From positions 1-19,153 of the forward strand of contig CAKOVW010000023.1 of assembly GCA_934122125.1 (NCBI GenBank): a stretch of DNA of 19,153 nucleotides, in the 5' to 3' direction. This DNA comes from an uncultured Clostridia bacterium (GTDB lineage Bacteria > Bacillota > Clostridia > TANB77 > CAG-508). Within the stretch, counting starts at the first letter, position 1. Each line of letters begins with the position of its first letter. Positions 6,689-13,578 of this stretch are shown one piece after another. Both the position numbers and the translations under genes were made by a program. The notes under the pieces were generated by a model. It searched no databases, was not told the origin of the DNA, and saw only the letters and a list, made by a program, of their open reading frames with translations.

Positions 6689-7051
6689 TTACTTAACGGA
6701 ATGGTATCCACCGAAGCAAAGGGGTTTGGAAGGGTCTTCAAGGTTCAACTTGAAATTCATCATGTGCTTGTTGCGACAATGAGAAGCCTTGAAGCAGTTG
6801 TCGCAGTCAGGTTCGACAAAGCAGGTCGGAATCTGCTTGGCCTCATCCAAACGAGCGGTAAGGTCGAAAACTTCTTTGCCCTTAGCAGAGTTGACACATA
6901 CGGGGAGAAGACTGCAGGTAGCACAACCGGACGCTACGAAACAGGAGCGATCCTGTTTGGCATGTTCGGTGTCCTTGTTAATGCAGTGCATCCGCAAACA
7001 CTTGGAGCAAGGGGAAAAGCAAGAATCCACACAACACTTTTTCAGCAACAT
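6689..7051 (-). CDS. Cysteine-rich repeat protein of unknown function, GC-rich
   Basis: A 120-residue protein with 15 cysteines that I cannot assign to a known family. Two blocks share C-F-V-x3-C-x2-C-x5-C: Cys37-43-46-52 and Cys77-83-86-92. An N-terminal block is looser: Cys11-F-x2-Cys15-x2-Cys18-x4-Cys23. A fourth C-F begins at Cys112 near the end. Cys6-Cys7 are extra. Such spacing suits metal or Fe-S/Zn binding, or a disulphide-rich or modified peptide; none is proven. There is no signal peptide or membrane segment. The strand is decided by AGGAGGT 9 bases before ATG 7051, a TTGCAT-N17-TATAAT promoter and a terminator after the stop. Coding GC is about 48%, against under 30% nearby. All four Arg codons are CGN and no Leu codon is TTA or CTA, unlike neighbours. 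This suggests recent acquisition. No radical-SAM or transporter partner is adjacent. Confidence 0.85.
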   Translation of the reverse strand: MLLKKCCVDSCFSPCSKCLRMHCINKDTEHAKQDRSCFVASGCATCSLLPVCVNSAKGKEVFDLTARLDEAKQIPTCFVEPDCDNCFKASHCRNKHMMNFKLNLEDPSKPLCFGGYHSVK

Positions 7052-7089
7052 TTGTAAAAAACCTCCTATTTATTAGAGTTGCAAATACT

Positions 7090-7118
7090 ATTATAACACA
7101 TTTATTTAAAAAATGCAA
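7090..7118 (-). promoter_or_regulatory. Promoter of the Cys-rich gene
   Basis: On the minus strand TTGCAT (7113-7118) and a perfect TATAAT (7090-7095) are separated by exactly 17 bases. AGGAGGT follows at 7061-7067. This AT-rich promoter looks like the rest of the chromosome, in contrast to the GC-rich coding region it drives. Confidence 0.75.
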
Positions 7119-7180
7119 ATATCTGGAAAATGAAAAAGAAATATTGCAATAAAAATAAGCATTTTGAGAATATAAGATAA

Positions 7181-7214
7181 AAAAATTACTAGCTTAAAAC
7201 TAGTAATTTTTTTA
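7181..7214 (-). terminator. Terminator after tRNA-Arg
   Basis: AAAAATTACTAG (7181-7192) is perfectly complementary to CTAGTAATTTTT (7200-7211) with a 7-base loop. Read on the minus strand it follows the tRNA 3' end by about 20 bases and ends in a T-run. It would separate the tRNA transcript from the Cys-rich gene downstream. Confidence 0.8.
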
Positions 7215-7230
7215 TTATATAGAATTGTTA

Positions 7231-7307
<77 letters not shown>

Positions 7308-7320
7308 ATGAACATCATAT

Positions 7321-7349
7321 ATGATAACACGATTTAATGAAAGTGTCAA
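7321..7349 (-). promoter_or_regulatory. Promoter of tRNA-Arg
   Basis: On the minus strand a perfect TTGACA (7344-7349), a 17-base spacer and TATCAT (7321-7326) end 13 bases before the tRNA 5' end. Confidence 0.8.
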
Positions 7350-7367
7350 TAAAAAACTTAAAAATAC

Positions 7368-7396
7368 TGGAAAAAAATATAAAATTAATGTATAAT
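7368..7396 (+). promoter_or_regulatory. Putative promoter of the CmpB-like gene
   Basis: A perfect TATAAT (7391-7396) lies 20 bases before ATG 7416. The -35 candidate TGGAAA (7368-7373) at 17 bases matches only 4 of 6 positions. Confidence 0.45.
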
Positions 7397-7415
7397 TTTA
7401 AAAGGGAGAAGAGAT

Positions 7416-8123
7416 ATGGAAAAAGAAAAGCACCTTAATATACATGAAATTTTTTGGTATTTTATATTATTTAGTATTTTAGGTTTAATTATTGAAACAG
7501 TATATGCATATGTAACAATGGGAGTTTTAGAAAGTAGGAAAGGTTTTATATGGGGACCTTTTTGCCCAATATATGGAGTGGGTGGAACTTGCTTAATTTT
7601 ATTATTAGATAGAGTTAAAACAAAAAATTATTTTAAATTATTTGTATATGGATATATAATTGGTTCTATTGTAGAATATATACTTAGTTATATGATGGAG
7701 GCTATTTATGGGGCAAGGTTTTGGGATTATACATATACCAAAATAAATATAAATGGACGAATTTGTGTAATATACTCTTTGTTTTGGGGAATACTAACAG
7801 TTGGAATTATGAAATTTATAAAACCAAAAATGGATGAGTTAGTTGATAAGATTTCTTGTAAAATAAAAGGTTCTGTTGAAATTTTATTTGCTGTATTTTT
7901 AGTAATAGATATGTTGGCGACTATATGGGGGATAAGTGTATATGAAAACAGGGCAATTGCTACATATTATAATGATACAGTGAAATTAAAGGATGATACA
8001 AGTTGGATTTATAAAATAGAAAATAACTATTTTACGAATGAACGTATGAAAAAGACTTTTCCAAATTTAAGAACAAAGGATAGAGATGGAAAGCAAGTTT
8101 TTGTAAGAGATTTAATAGAATAA
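7416..8123 (+). CDS. Membrane protein of the putative ABC-transporter type IV (CmpB) family
   Basis: A 235-residue integral membrane protein. Hydrophobic segments lie at about residues 12-34, 50-65, 72-92, 112-134 and 152-172, so four or five helices. The conserved stretch between the first two helices (ESRKGFIWGPFCPIYGVGG, residues 40-58) is the hallmark of the family named putative ABC-transporter type IV (PF06541). Despite the name, no transported substrate or ATPase partner is established for this family, and none is encoded next to this gene. The C-terminal 50 residues are hydrophilic, with a KTFPNLRTKDRDGK segment probably in the cytosol. GGGAGA precedes the ATG at 7416. The gene stands alone between tRNA-Arg and a bidirectional terminator. 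Confidence 0.83.
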   Translation: MEKEKHLNIHEIFWYFILFSILGLIIETVYAYVTMGVLESRKGFIWGPFCPIYGVGGTCLILLLDRVKTKNYFKLFVYGYIIGSIVEYILSYMMEAIYGARFWDYTYTKININGRICVIYSLFWGILTVGIMKFIKPKMDELVDKISCKIKGSVEILFAVFLVIDMLATIWGISVYENRAIATYYNDTVKLKDDTSWIYKIENNYFTNERMKKTFPNLRTKDRDGKQVFVRDLIE

Positions 8124-8158
8124 TAATAGCACTTCAAAAATGAAGTGCTATTATTATT
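8122..8158. terminator. Bidirectional terminator, CmpB-like gene / yhbY
   Basis: A perfect 15-bp stem, AATAATAGCACTTCA (8122-8136) with TGAAGTGCTATTATT (8141-8155), closed by AAAA. It overlaps the plus-strand stop and reaches within a few bases of the minus-strand stop. T-rich flanks occur on both sides. Confidence 0.85.
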
Positions 8159-8445
8159 TAATCTGGTAATATAATTGGATTCTTTTTTCTGGCTCTATAT
8201 AAAGTAATTTTGTTTCCAAGAGTTTGAACACAAATAGCATTTATATTATTTGCAATTTCATTTCCTAAAGATTTTACATCTTCACCAGAAGATTCTAATA
8301 CATTTATTTTGATTAATTCTCTTGCTTCTAAAGCATCGTCCAATTGTTTTAATAAATTTTCAGATAAGCCTGATTTTCCAATTTGAAAAATTGGGTCAAT
8401 TGAATTTGCTAAACTTCTTAAATAAGCTCTTTGTTTACTTGTCAT
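8158..8445 (-). CDS. yhbY: Ribosome assembly RNA-binding protein YhbY
   Basis: A 95-residue CRS1-YhbY (CRM) domain protein, which in other bacteria binds RNA and associates with the large ribosomal subunit precursor. The CRM GKxG loop is present as IGKSG (residues 22-26 from this start), followed by the helix ENLLKQLDDALEARELIKINVL and a C-terminal NKITLYRARKKNP strand typical of the family. I place the start at ATG 8445, not the in-frame ATG at 8496. AGAGGA precedes 8445, and the TTGATT-N17-TATAAT promoter (8482-8510) puts the transcription start downstream of 8496, so that ATG would not be in the mRNA. The promoter overlaps the end of the preceding Gdt1-type gene on the same strand. Confidence 0.93.
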   Translation of the reverse strand: MTSKQRAYLRSLANSIDPIFQIGKSGLSENLLKQLDDALEARELIKINVLESSGEDVKSLGNEIANNINAICVQTLGNKITLYRARKKNPIILPD

Positions 8446-8481
8446 AATTATATTCCTCTTTCTATTTAGTTTGACTATATA

Positions 8482-8510
8482 ATTATAACATGACAAAGTA
8501 TAAAAATCAA
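8482..8510 (-). promoter_or_regulatory. Promoter of yhbY; decides its start
   Basis: On the minus strand TTGATT (8505-8510), 17 bases and TATAAT (8482-8487). Transcription from about 8475 excludes the upstream in-frame ATG at 8496. The -35 box lies two bases from the stop of the upstream gene. Confidence 0.7.
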
Positions 8511-8511
8511 T

Positions 8512-9120
8512 TTACATTGAAATAAAACCTATAAAACCAAATACTAAAAATAAAATACCTGAAAGTTTTTGCATTGCACTTTCAGAAATATGTTTATTTA
8601 AAAACTTACCAAAAATTATGGCAATAAAATCACATATTACCATTGCTGAAATTGCACCTAAAATAAGTGAAAACTTATAATTAGGATATTGTACACCAAG
8701 ACCAATTGAAGCTAAAAATGTTTTATCTCCAAGTTCACCTATCATTATACATAGTGCAATTAATAAGCAATAGTTTATTTTTAAGTTTGATATTTTGGCT
8801 AATATTCCTTCTTTTGAAGAATCTTCCATTGTTAATTTTTGCTTTTTAGGAAGAAGTGTTAATATTCCCATTAGCACAAAAGATGAATATGTTATAAATT
8901 CAATTAAATTATGTAAAAATTGATTTTCTAAAAGTGCTAGACCACTTCCAAATAAAATTGCTAATCCATGACTAAAAAATGAACCAATTGCAACTCCTAG
9001 TAATATTTTAAATGTTTTATCTTTTCCAGCAAACGATAAAACTAGTAATTGCGTTTTATCTCCAAGTTCACTTACAAACACTATTGCAAATGATATAAAA
9101 AAAGGATAAATAAATTCCAT
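8512..9120 (-). CDS. TMEM165/Gdt1 (UPF0016) family cation transporter
   Basis: A 202-residue inner-membrane protein with six predicted helices in two homologous halves. Each half carries the family signature E-x-G-D-[KR]-[TS]: ELGDKT at 18-23 and again at 129-134. These acidic motifs line the ion path in the Gdt1/TMEM165/MneA family, which moves Mn2+ and/or Ca2+; bacterial members mostly export Mn2+. A hydrophilic loop (residues 91-112, Lys/Glu-rich) separates the halves. Length and layout are typical. AGAGGTG lies about 7 bases before ATG 9120. I looked for a yybP-ykoY manganese riboswitch in the 146-base intergenic leader and saw no convincing one. The ABC operon is divergent. Confidence 0.92.
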   Translation of the reverse strand: MEFIYPFFISFAIVFVSELGDKTQLLVLSFAGKDKTFKILLGVAIGSFFSHGLAILFGSGLALLENQFLHNLIEFITYSSFVLMGILTLLPKKQKLTMEDSSKEGILAKISNLKINYCLLIALCIMIGELGDKTFLASIGLGVQYPNYKFSLILGAISAMVICDFIAIIFGKFLNKHISESAMQKLSGILFLVFGFIGFISM

Positions 9121-9189
9121 AATTTTGCACCTCTTTGATTTGATTTATATTCAAAAATGTAAATTCTATGTGAAATATTTATAAAATTG

Positions 9190-9218
9190 TTGCTATGAAA
9201 ATAAGATAATGATAAGAT
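9190..9218 (+). promoter_or_regulatory. Putative promoter of the ABC-2 operon
   Basis: TTGCTA (9190-9195), 17-base spacer, TAAGAT (9213-9218). It lies about 50 bases upstream of the GTG start at 9267 in the divergent intergenic region. Confidence 0.5.
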
Positions 9219-9266
9219 AGACAAGGTATAAAAACATACGGAAATAAGAAAGAGGAGGAATCTAAA

Positions 9267-10310
9267 GTGATAGAGGTTAAAAATGTTACCAAAAAATATC
9301 CTAATATCAAAGCTGTTGATAATATTAGTTTTGAAATTAAAGATGGTGAAGTTGTTGGTTTCTTGGGACCTAATGGAGCTGGAAAAACTACAACTATGAA
9401 TATGATAACAGGATTTATTGAACCTACAGAGGGGGAAATTGTTATTAATGGATTTGATGTTGTAAAAAAATCTAAAAAAGCTAAAAAGCAAATTGGTTAC
9501 ATGCCAGAGGGAGTGCCTTTATATACTGAACTTACAGTAAGGGAATTTGTAAATTACATGGCTGACTTAAAAGAGGTTAAATCAAAAGATAAAAAGCAAA
9601 TGGTAGATAAAGTTCTAGAAGAAACAGGGTTAAAAGATGTACAAAGTAAATTAATTAGAAATTTATCAAGAGGGTATAAACAAAGAGTAAGCATGGCAGG
9701 TGCACTAGTTGGAGATCCAAAGGTAATTATACTAGATGAGCCAACTGTAGGACTTGATCCAAAACAGATTACTGAAATTAGAAATTTAATAAAAGAGCTT
9801 GGGAAAAAACATACAGTAATATTGAGTAGTCATATTTTACCAGAAGTAAGCCAAATCTGTGAAAGAGTAATAATAATAAATCATGGAAAAATTGTGGCTA
9901 TAGATACTCCTGAAAACTTAGAGAATAAAACAAAAGAGAAAAATACAATATTAGTTACTGTTGAAGATATAAAAAATAATATGCCAAAATTAAAAGATAA
10001 GATAGCTGAAATAGAAGAAATAAAAATGATAAAAGATAATGAGGATGGTACAAAACAATATTCAGTTAGTTCAGCAGAAGAAGTTGATTTAAGAAAAAAA
10101 CTATTTGAGGTATTACCAAAAGAAGAAATTACAATTTTTGAACTAAAAAAGGATGAATCAACACTTGAAGATGCATTTATAAAATTAATAGATTCAGAAA
10201 AACAAGAAAATATAGAAGAAACAAAAGAGGAGAAAAAACAAAGGAAAATTGAAGAAAAAGAGCAAAAGAAAATAAAAAAAGAAAAAAATAAAAAAGGAGG
10301 AGAAGAATAA
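9267..10310 (+). CDS. ABC-2 type exporter ATP-binding subunit (GldA-like)
   Basis: A 347-residue ATPase subunit. Walker A GPNGAGKT (34-41), signature LSRGYKQR (133-140), Walker B VIILDEP (153-159) followed by TVGLDP, and the switch His189 (SSHILPEV) are all intact, so it should hydrolyse ATP. The IGYMPE segment after the first lobe is typical of ABC-2/drug-export ATPases. Residues 210-305 form the usual accessory domain ending in TLEDAFIKL. An unusual extra tail (about 308-347) is almost only Lys, Glu and Gln, probably helical or disordered. Translation starts at GTG 9267, with AGGAGG (9253-9258) 8 bases upstream. The stop overlaps the permease start in a TAATG, indicating coupled translation. 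With a permease and GldG-like protein downstream, the set matches GldAFG-type exporters; the substrate is unknown. Confidence 0.93.
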   Translation: MIEVKNVTKKYPNIKAVDNISFEIKDGEVVGFLGPNGAGKTTTMNMITGFIEPTEGEIVINGFDVVKKSKKAKKQIGYMPEGVPLYTELTVREFVNYMADLKEVKSKDKKQMVDKVLEETGLKDVQSKLIRNLSRGYKQRVSMAGALVGDPKVIILDEPTVGLDPKQITEIRNLIKELGKKHTVILSSHILPEVSQICERVIIINHGKIVAIDTPENLENKTKEKNTILVTVEDIKNNMPKLKDKIAEIEEIKMIKDNEDGTKQYSVSSAEEVDLRKKLFEVLPKEEITIFELKKDESTLEDAFIKLIDSEKQENIEETKEEKKQRKIEEKEQKKIKKEKNKKGGEE

Positions 10311-10993
10311 TGTTTGCGGTTTATAAAAAAGAATTAAAAAGCTATTTTTTATCTCCTACAGGATATATAACAATAGGACTATTTTTGCTAGTATTTAGTT
10401 TGTTCTTTTACCTAACGACAGTTAGTGTGGGAGTATATGATATGGGAAATTTATACTTTAATACAGCAAGATATGGACTATTAATTATTGTTCCGATCCT
10501 TACAATGAGAATGTTTGCGGAAGAAAGAAAAAATGGAACAGAGCAGTTATTACTAACATCACCTAGAAGTATTACAGGAATAGTATTAGGAAAGTACTTG
10601 GCAGCAGTGAGTGTAATTGTAATAACATTAATATTTTCATTAATATATTATGCAATTTTATGCTTTTTTAAAGCACCTAACTTTATACCAGTGCTTGTTA
10701 TGGTACTAGGATTTTTACTAGTAGCAATGGCAGCAATTGCTATAGGTATGTTTATATCTAGCTTAACAGAAAATCAAATTATTGCAGCAGTTATTACAAT
10801 AGTATTTTTTGTAAGCTCATGGTTTTTACCAAATATAAATGACAGTTTTTCTATTATTGATTTAATGAGTAATTATCAAAAATTCCCTGCTGGGCTTATT
10901 TCAATAACAGAGGTAGTTAATTTACTTGGAATTGCAATAATGTTTGTATTATTTACAATTATTATTATGCAAAGAAAAAAATCAGTAAAATAG
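10310..10993 (+). CDS. ABC-2 type permease (GldF-like)
   Basis: A 227-residue membrane permease that pairs with the preceding ATPase. Six hydrophobic segments are visible, at about 17-37, 58-78, 102-125, 130-150, 155-175 and 198-220. The N-terminal MFAVYKKELKSYFLSPTGYI and the cytosolic motif RMFAEERKNGTEQLLLTSP (residues 66-84) are characteristic of the ABC2_membrane/GldF group; the latter segment probably forms the coupling helix that contacts the ATPase. Its start overlaps the ATPase stop by one base, so translation is coupled. The GldG-like gene follows 16 bases later with its own AAAGGAG. In gliding Bacteroidota such sets support motility, but in Bacillota they are simply uncharacterised exporters. 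Confidence 0.9.
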   Translation: MFAVYKKELKSYFLSPTGYITIGLFLLVFSLFFYLTTVSVGVYDMGNLYFNTARYGLLIIVPILTMRMFAEERKNGTEQLLLTSPRSITGIVLGKYLAAVSVIVITLIFSLIYYAILCFFKAPNFIPVLVMVLGFLLVAMAAIAIGMFISSLTENQIIAAVITIVFFVSSWFLPNINDSFSIIDLMSNYQKFPAGLISITEVVNLLGIAIMFVLFTIIIMQRKKSVK

Positions 10994-11009
10994 AAAGGAG
11001 TTAAAAATC

Positions 11010-12458
11010 ATGGGAAATAAAATTATAGAAATAATAAAAAAGAAGTGGCTACAAAGTGCTGTACTTACAATTTTATTATTTGCAATTATAATATGTGCAT
11101 TTTTGGGAATAAGTTATGGAATAAAAAAACTTAATATAACAGATTTAGACTTTACAGAGGATAAAATATATTCTATATCACAGGCTACAAAAGATAAACT
11201 TGAAAATTTAGATCAGGAAATTACCATTTCAATATATAATATGTATGACTATGTAAGTGATTTTGCATACAAATATGCAGCACTAAATAATAATATTAAA
11301 ATTGAAAAATTAGATAATTTAACAGCTAAAACAGATTGGAAAAGTGAGTTTGGAATTTCTGAATCATCATCATTTATTGTAATACAAAGTAAAACAAAAT
11401 CAAAACTATTACAAGAAAGCGATTTGCATACATATGATTATACTACATATGAACAAATAGATGTAACAGAAGAAGCAATTACAAATGCTATTTTAGATGT
11501 GGTTACAAATGTAAAACCTAAAATATGTTTTTTAACAGGACATAATCTATATAGTGATGGATATTTTCAATATTTGGAAAATTCTTTGACTTCAGAAGTA
11601 AATGAAGTAGAATATTTGAACTTATTAACTTCAGGTAGTATTCCAGATGATTGTAAATTGCTAGTATTAACAACTTTAAAGGAAGATATAGATCAAAAAG
11701 AAAAAGATGAAATACTAAAATATATAAACAATGGTGGAGAAATATTATTATTACTAGATCCAAATTTAAATAATATAAAGACACCAAATTTCCAAAGTAT
11801 ATTAGATGAATATGGAATAAAAAATTCAAATGGATTTATTATTGAAGGCGATAGTAATAAAATGGTATCAGGTGCTCCATTATATATAATAGAGTCAATA
11901 AATACTAATTCAGAACTTGTAAAAAACGTTAATATGGGCTTAAATGTATGTATGATGACAGCTGGAAAGTTAACTTTTGATTCAACAGAAGAATTAGAAA
12001 AGAAAAATGTTACTATGGAAACTTTGGCAACTGCAAGTGAAAAAGCATTTTATAGAACAGACTTAACTTCAAGTAGTTCAAGCAAAATTTCAAGTGATGA
12101 AGATGCTTCTGGAGCTATAGTTGCAGCAATGCTTACAAAGAAATTTGATGATAATAAAAATTCAAAATTGATAGTGTTTGCAAATACAGCATTTGCAACA
12201 AATGCTCAAATACCAATGGGAACATATTATAGATATGCAATAGAATTTGTAAACAATAAAGATGTAATATTAAATGCAGTATCATATTTAACTGAAAGAG
12301 AAGACAATATTACAATACGTAAATCAGGTGAAACAGTTACAACATATGATGTTACAGAAAATCAATTAAGAATTGTTCTAGGAATTACTATAGGTATTCC
12401 AGTATTTATAGTTATTTTGGGAATTGTGATATGGCAAGTTAGAAGAAGAAAGAAATAA
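11010..12458 (+). CDS. GldG-like ABC transporter auxiliary protein
   Basis: A 482-residue protein with one N-terminal helix (about 15-38) and one C-terminal helix (about 452-475), leaving a large extracytoplasmic domain. Residues about 45-260 match the GldG/ABC_transp_aux pattern: DFTEDKIYSIS, a LDQEITISIY strand, then KPKICFLTGHN and the NNGGEILLLLDP segment. The fold resembles a glutamine-amidotransferase-like domain without catalytic residues that I can identify. Together with the ATPase and permease it completes a GldAFG-type exporter operon. Family members are thought to be stable partners of the permease; the cargo is unknown. A Ser-rich stretch (residues about 354-366) interrupts the C-terminal half and is probably a linker. 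AAAGGAG lies 9 bases before ATG 11010. A terminator hairpin follows the stop after a few bases. Confidence 0.88.
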   Translation: MGNKIIEIIKKKWLQSAVLTILLFAIIICAFLGISYGIKKLNITDLDFTEDKIYSISQATKDKLENLDQEITISIYNMYDYVSDFAYKYAALNNNIKIEKLDNLTAKTDWKSEFGISESSSFIVIQSKTKSKLLQESDLHTYDYTTYEQIDVTEEAITNAILDVVTNVKPKICFLTGHNLYSDGYFQYLENSLTSEVNEVEYLNLLTSGSIPDDCKLLVLTTLKEDIDQKEKDEILKYINNGGEILLLLDPNLNNIKTPNFQSILDEYGIKNSNGFIIEGDSNKMVSGAPLYIIESINTNSELVKNVNMGLNVCMMTAGKLTFDSTEELEKKNVTMETLATASEKAFYRTDLTSSSSSKISSDEDASGAIVAAMLTKKFDDNKNSKLIVFANTAFATNAQIPMGTYYRYAIEFVNNKDVILNAVSYLTEREDNITIRKSGETVTTYDVTENQLRIVLGITIGIPVFIVILGIVIWQVRRRKK

Positions 12459-12463
12459 TTTTA

Positions 12464-12499
12464 GAAGCTCTCTCATATATTTTATGAGGGAGTTTTTTT
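12464..12499 (+). terminator. Terminator hairpin that also carries the only SD of the YkvI-like gene
   Basis: CTCTCTCATA (12468-12477) pairs with TATGAGGGAG (12483-12492) with one G-U pair and a 5-base TATTT loop. Flanking AAG/TTT pairs extend the stem. Seven T (12493-12499) follow, and the next base begins ATG 12500. GAGGGAG in the 3' arm is 7 bases from that ATG and is the only ribosome-binding-like sequence. It has the same architecture as the hairpin before 4227. Confidence 0.75.
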
Positions 12500-13510
12500 A
12501 TGAAAGATATTTTAAAAACTATTTTGGTAATAATAGGCACAATGATTGGAGCTGGTTTTGCATCAGGACAAGAAATTTGTTTGTTTTTTAATAAGTATGG
12601 GACAATAGGAGCTTTAGGAATGGTAATTTCTTGTGCAATAACAGGAGTTGTTATTTACAAAGTTTTAAATATAGTAAAAAATAAAAATATACATACATAT
12701 TCACAATTTTTAGAAGCAATAAATTCAAATAAAAAAATAAATAAAATTATGCAATTAATGATACAAGTCTTTTTATTGGTATCATTTTATATTATGGTGG
12801 CTGGATTTTCAGCATATTTTAATCAAGAGTTTGAAATTTTAATATATATACCTGCAATAATAATGGCAATATTATGCTATATTACATTTGCAAATGATAC
12901 AAAGGGAATAGTGTATATAAACACTATTCTTATACCATTTTTGTGTGTGTTTATATGGTATTTGGGAATAAAAAATTTTGACTTTACAATTATGTATTTT
13001 GAAAATAATATTAATATAAATTATCAATTTGGATGGTTATTTAGTGGAATTTTGTATGCAAGTTATAATAGTATTTTACTAGTTCCAATTTTAATAGAAC
13101 TGGGCAATTATATGAATGAAAAAGGTAAAATAAAAAGGGTAAGCATATGGTGTGGAATTATATTGGCAATACTTGGGTTAATATTATTCTTTTTACTGAT
13201 AAGGGGTGGCAACTATATTCAAAATCTAGAATTACCAATGATACAAATAACTAAGGATTTTAGTAATATTCATTCAATAATTTATGGAGTAGTAATTTTA
13301 ATTGCTATATTTACTACAGCAGTATCTTCGGGTTATGGATTTTTAAAAAATTTGCCTGATAAAAAATATAAAATGGCAATATTAATTATATGTGCAACTT
13401 CTGTACTGGTTGTTCCAATAGGATTTTCAAATTTAGTAAATCTTTTATATCCAATATTTGGGGTACTAGGGCTTATACAAATATTTGGAGTTTTAAAATT
13501 GCAACATTAA
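12500..13510 (+). CDS. YkvI-like membrane protein (APC-superfamily transporter relative)
   Basis: A 336-residue integral membrane protein with about ten hydrophobic segments. The N-terminal GTMIGAGFASGQEICLFFNKYG (residues 13-34) is the hallmark of YkvI-type proteins, distant members of the amino acid/polyamine/organocation superfamily. Its first helix has the broken, glycine-rich GxxxGAGFASG that in this fold lies at the substrate site. The substrate is unknown; some relatives are annotated as spore-germination or amino acid permeases. It begins immediately after the terminator-like hairpin behind the GldG-like gene, so its expression may need readthrough of that hairpin; no separate promoter is visible in the gap. 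A putative promoter for the next gene follows its stop. Confidence 0.85.
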   Translation: MKDILKTILVIIGTMIGAGFASGQEICLFFNKYGTIGALGMVISCAITGVVIYKVLNIVKNKNIHTYSQFLEAINSNKKINKIMQLMIQVFLLVSFYIMVAGFSAYFNQEFEILIYIPAIIMAILCYITFANDTKGIVYINTILIPFLCVFIWYLGIKNFDFTIMYFENNININYQFGWLFSGILYASYNSILLVPILIELGNYMNEKGKIKRVSIWCGIILAILGLILFFLLIRGGNYIQNLELPMIQITKDFSNIHSIIYGVVILIAIFTTAVSSGYGFLKNLPDKKYKMAILIICATSVLVVPIGFSNLVNLLYPIFGVLGLIQIFGVLKLQH

Positions 13511-13519
13511 ATAAACTAC

Positions 13520-13548
13520 TTGTAATTTAATGCAAATTAGTATATAGT
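13520..13548 (+). promoter_or_regulatory. Putative promoter of the DUF5711-CvpA operon
   Basis: TTGTAA (13520-13525), exactly 17 bases, TATAGT (13543-13548). It lies 31 bases before ATG 13579, in an AT-rich gap, so confidence is moderate. Confidence 0.5.
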
Positions 13549-13578
13549 TAAAATATAAAAATATAAAGGAATATAACT

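Noticed and set aside
6689..7051. Ranthipeptide/SCIFF-type precursor peptide
   Set aside because: The protein is longer and its cysteine spacing differs from six-cysteine precursors, and no radical-SAM maturase gene is adjacent. A distant modifying enzyme cannot be excluded.
6668..7076. Long open frames on the plus strand (129 and 95 codons) across the GC-rich segment
   Set aside because: They have no ribosome binding site. The minus-strand frame has AGGAGGT, a promoter with 17-base spacing, a terminator and a patterned cysteine content. The plus frames are shadows caused by the higher GC.
8446..8496. Upstream in-frame ATG of yhbY
   Set aside because: It lies upstream of the transcription start implied by the TTGATT-N17-TATAAT promoter and adds residues foreign to the family.
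9121..9266. Manganese (yybP-ykoY) riboswitch before the Gdt1-type gene
   Set aside because: I looked for the conserved GC-containing loops of this riboswitch. The leader is nearly all A/T without the expected paired elements.
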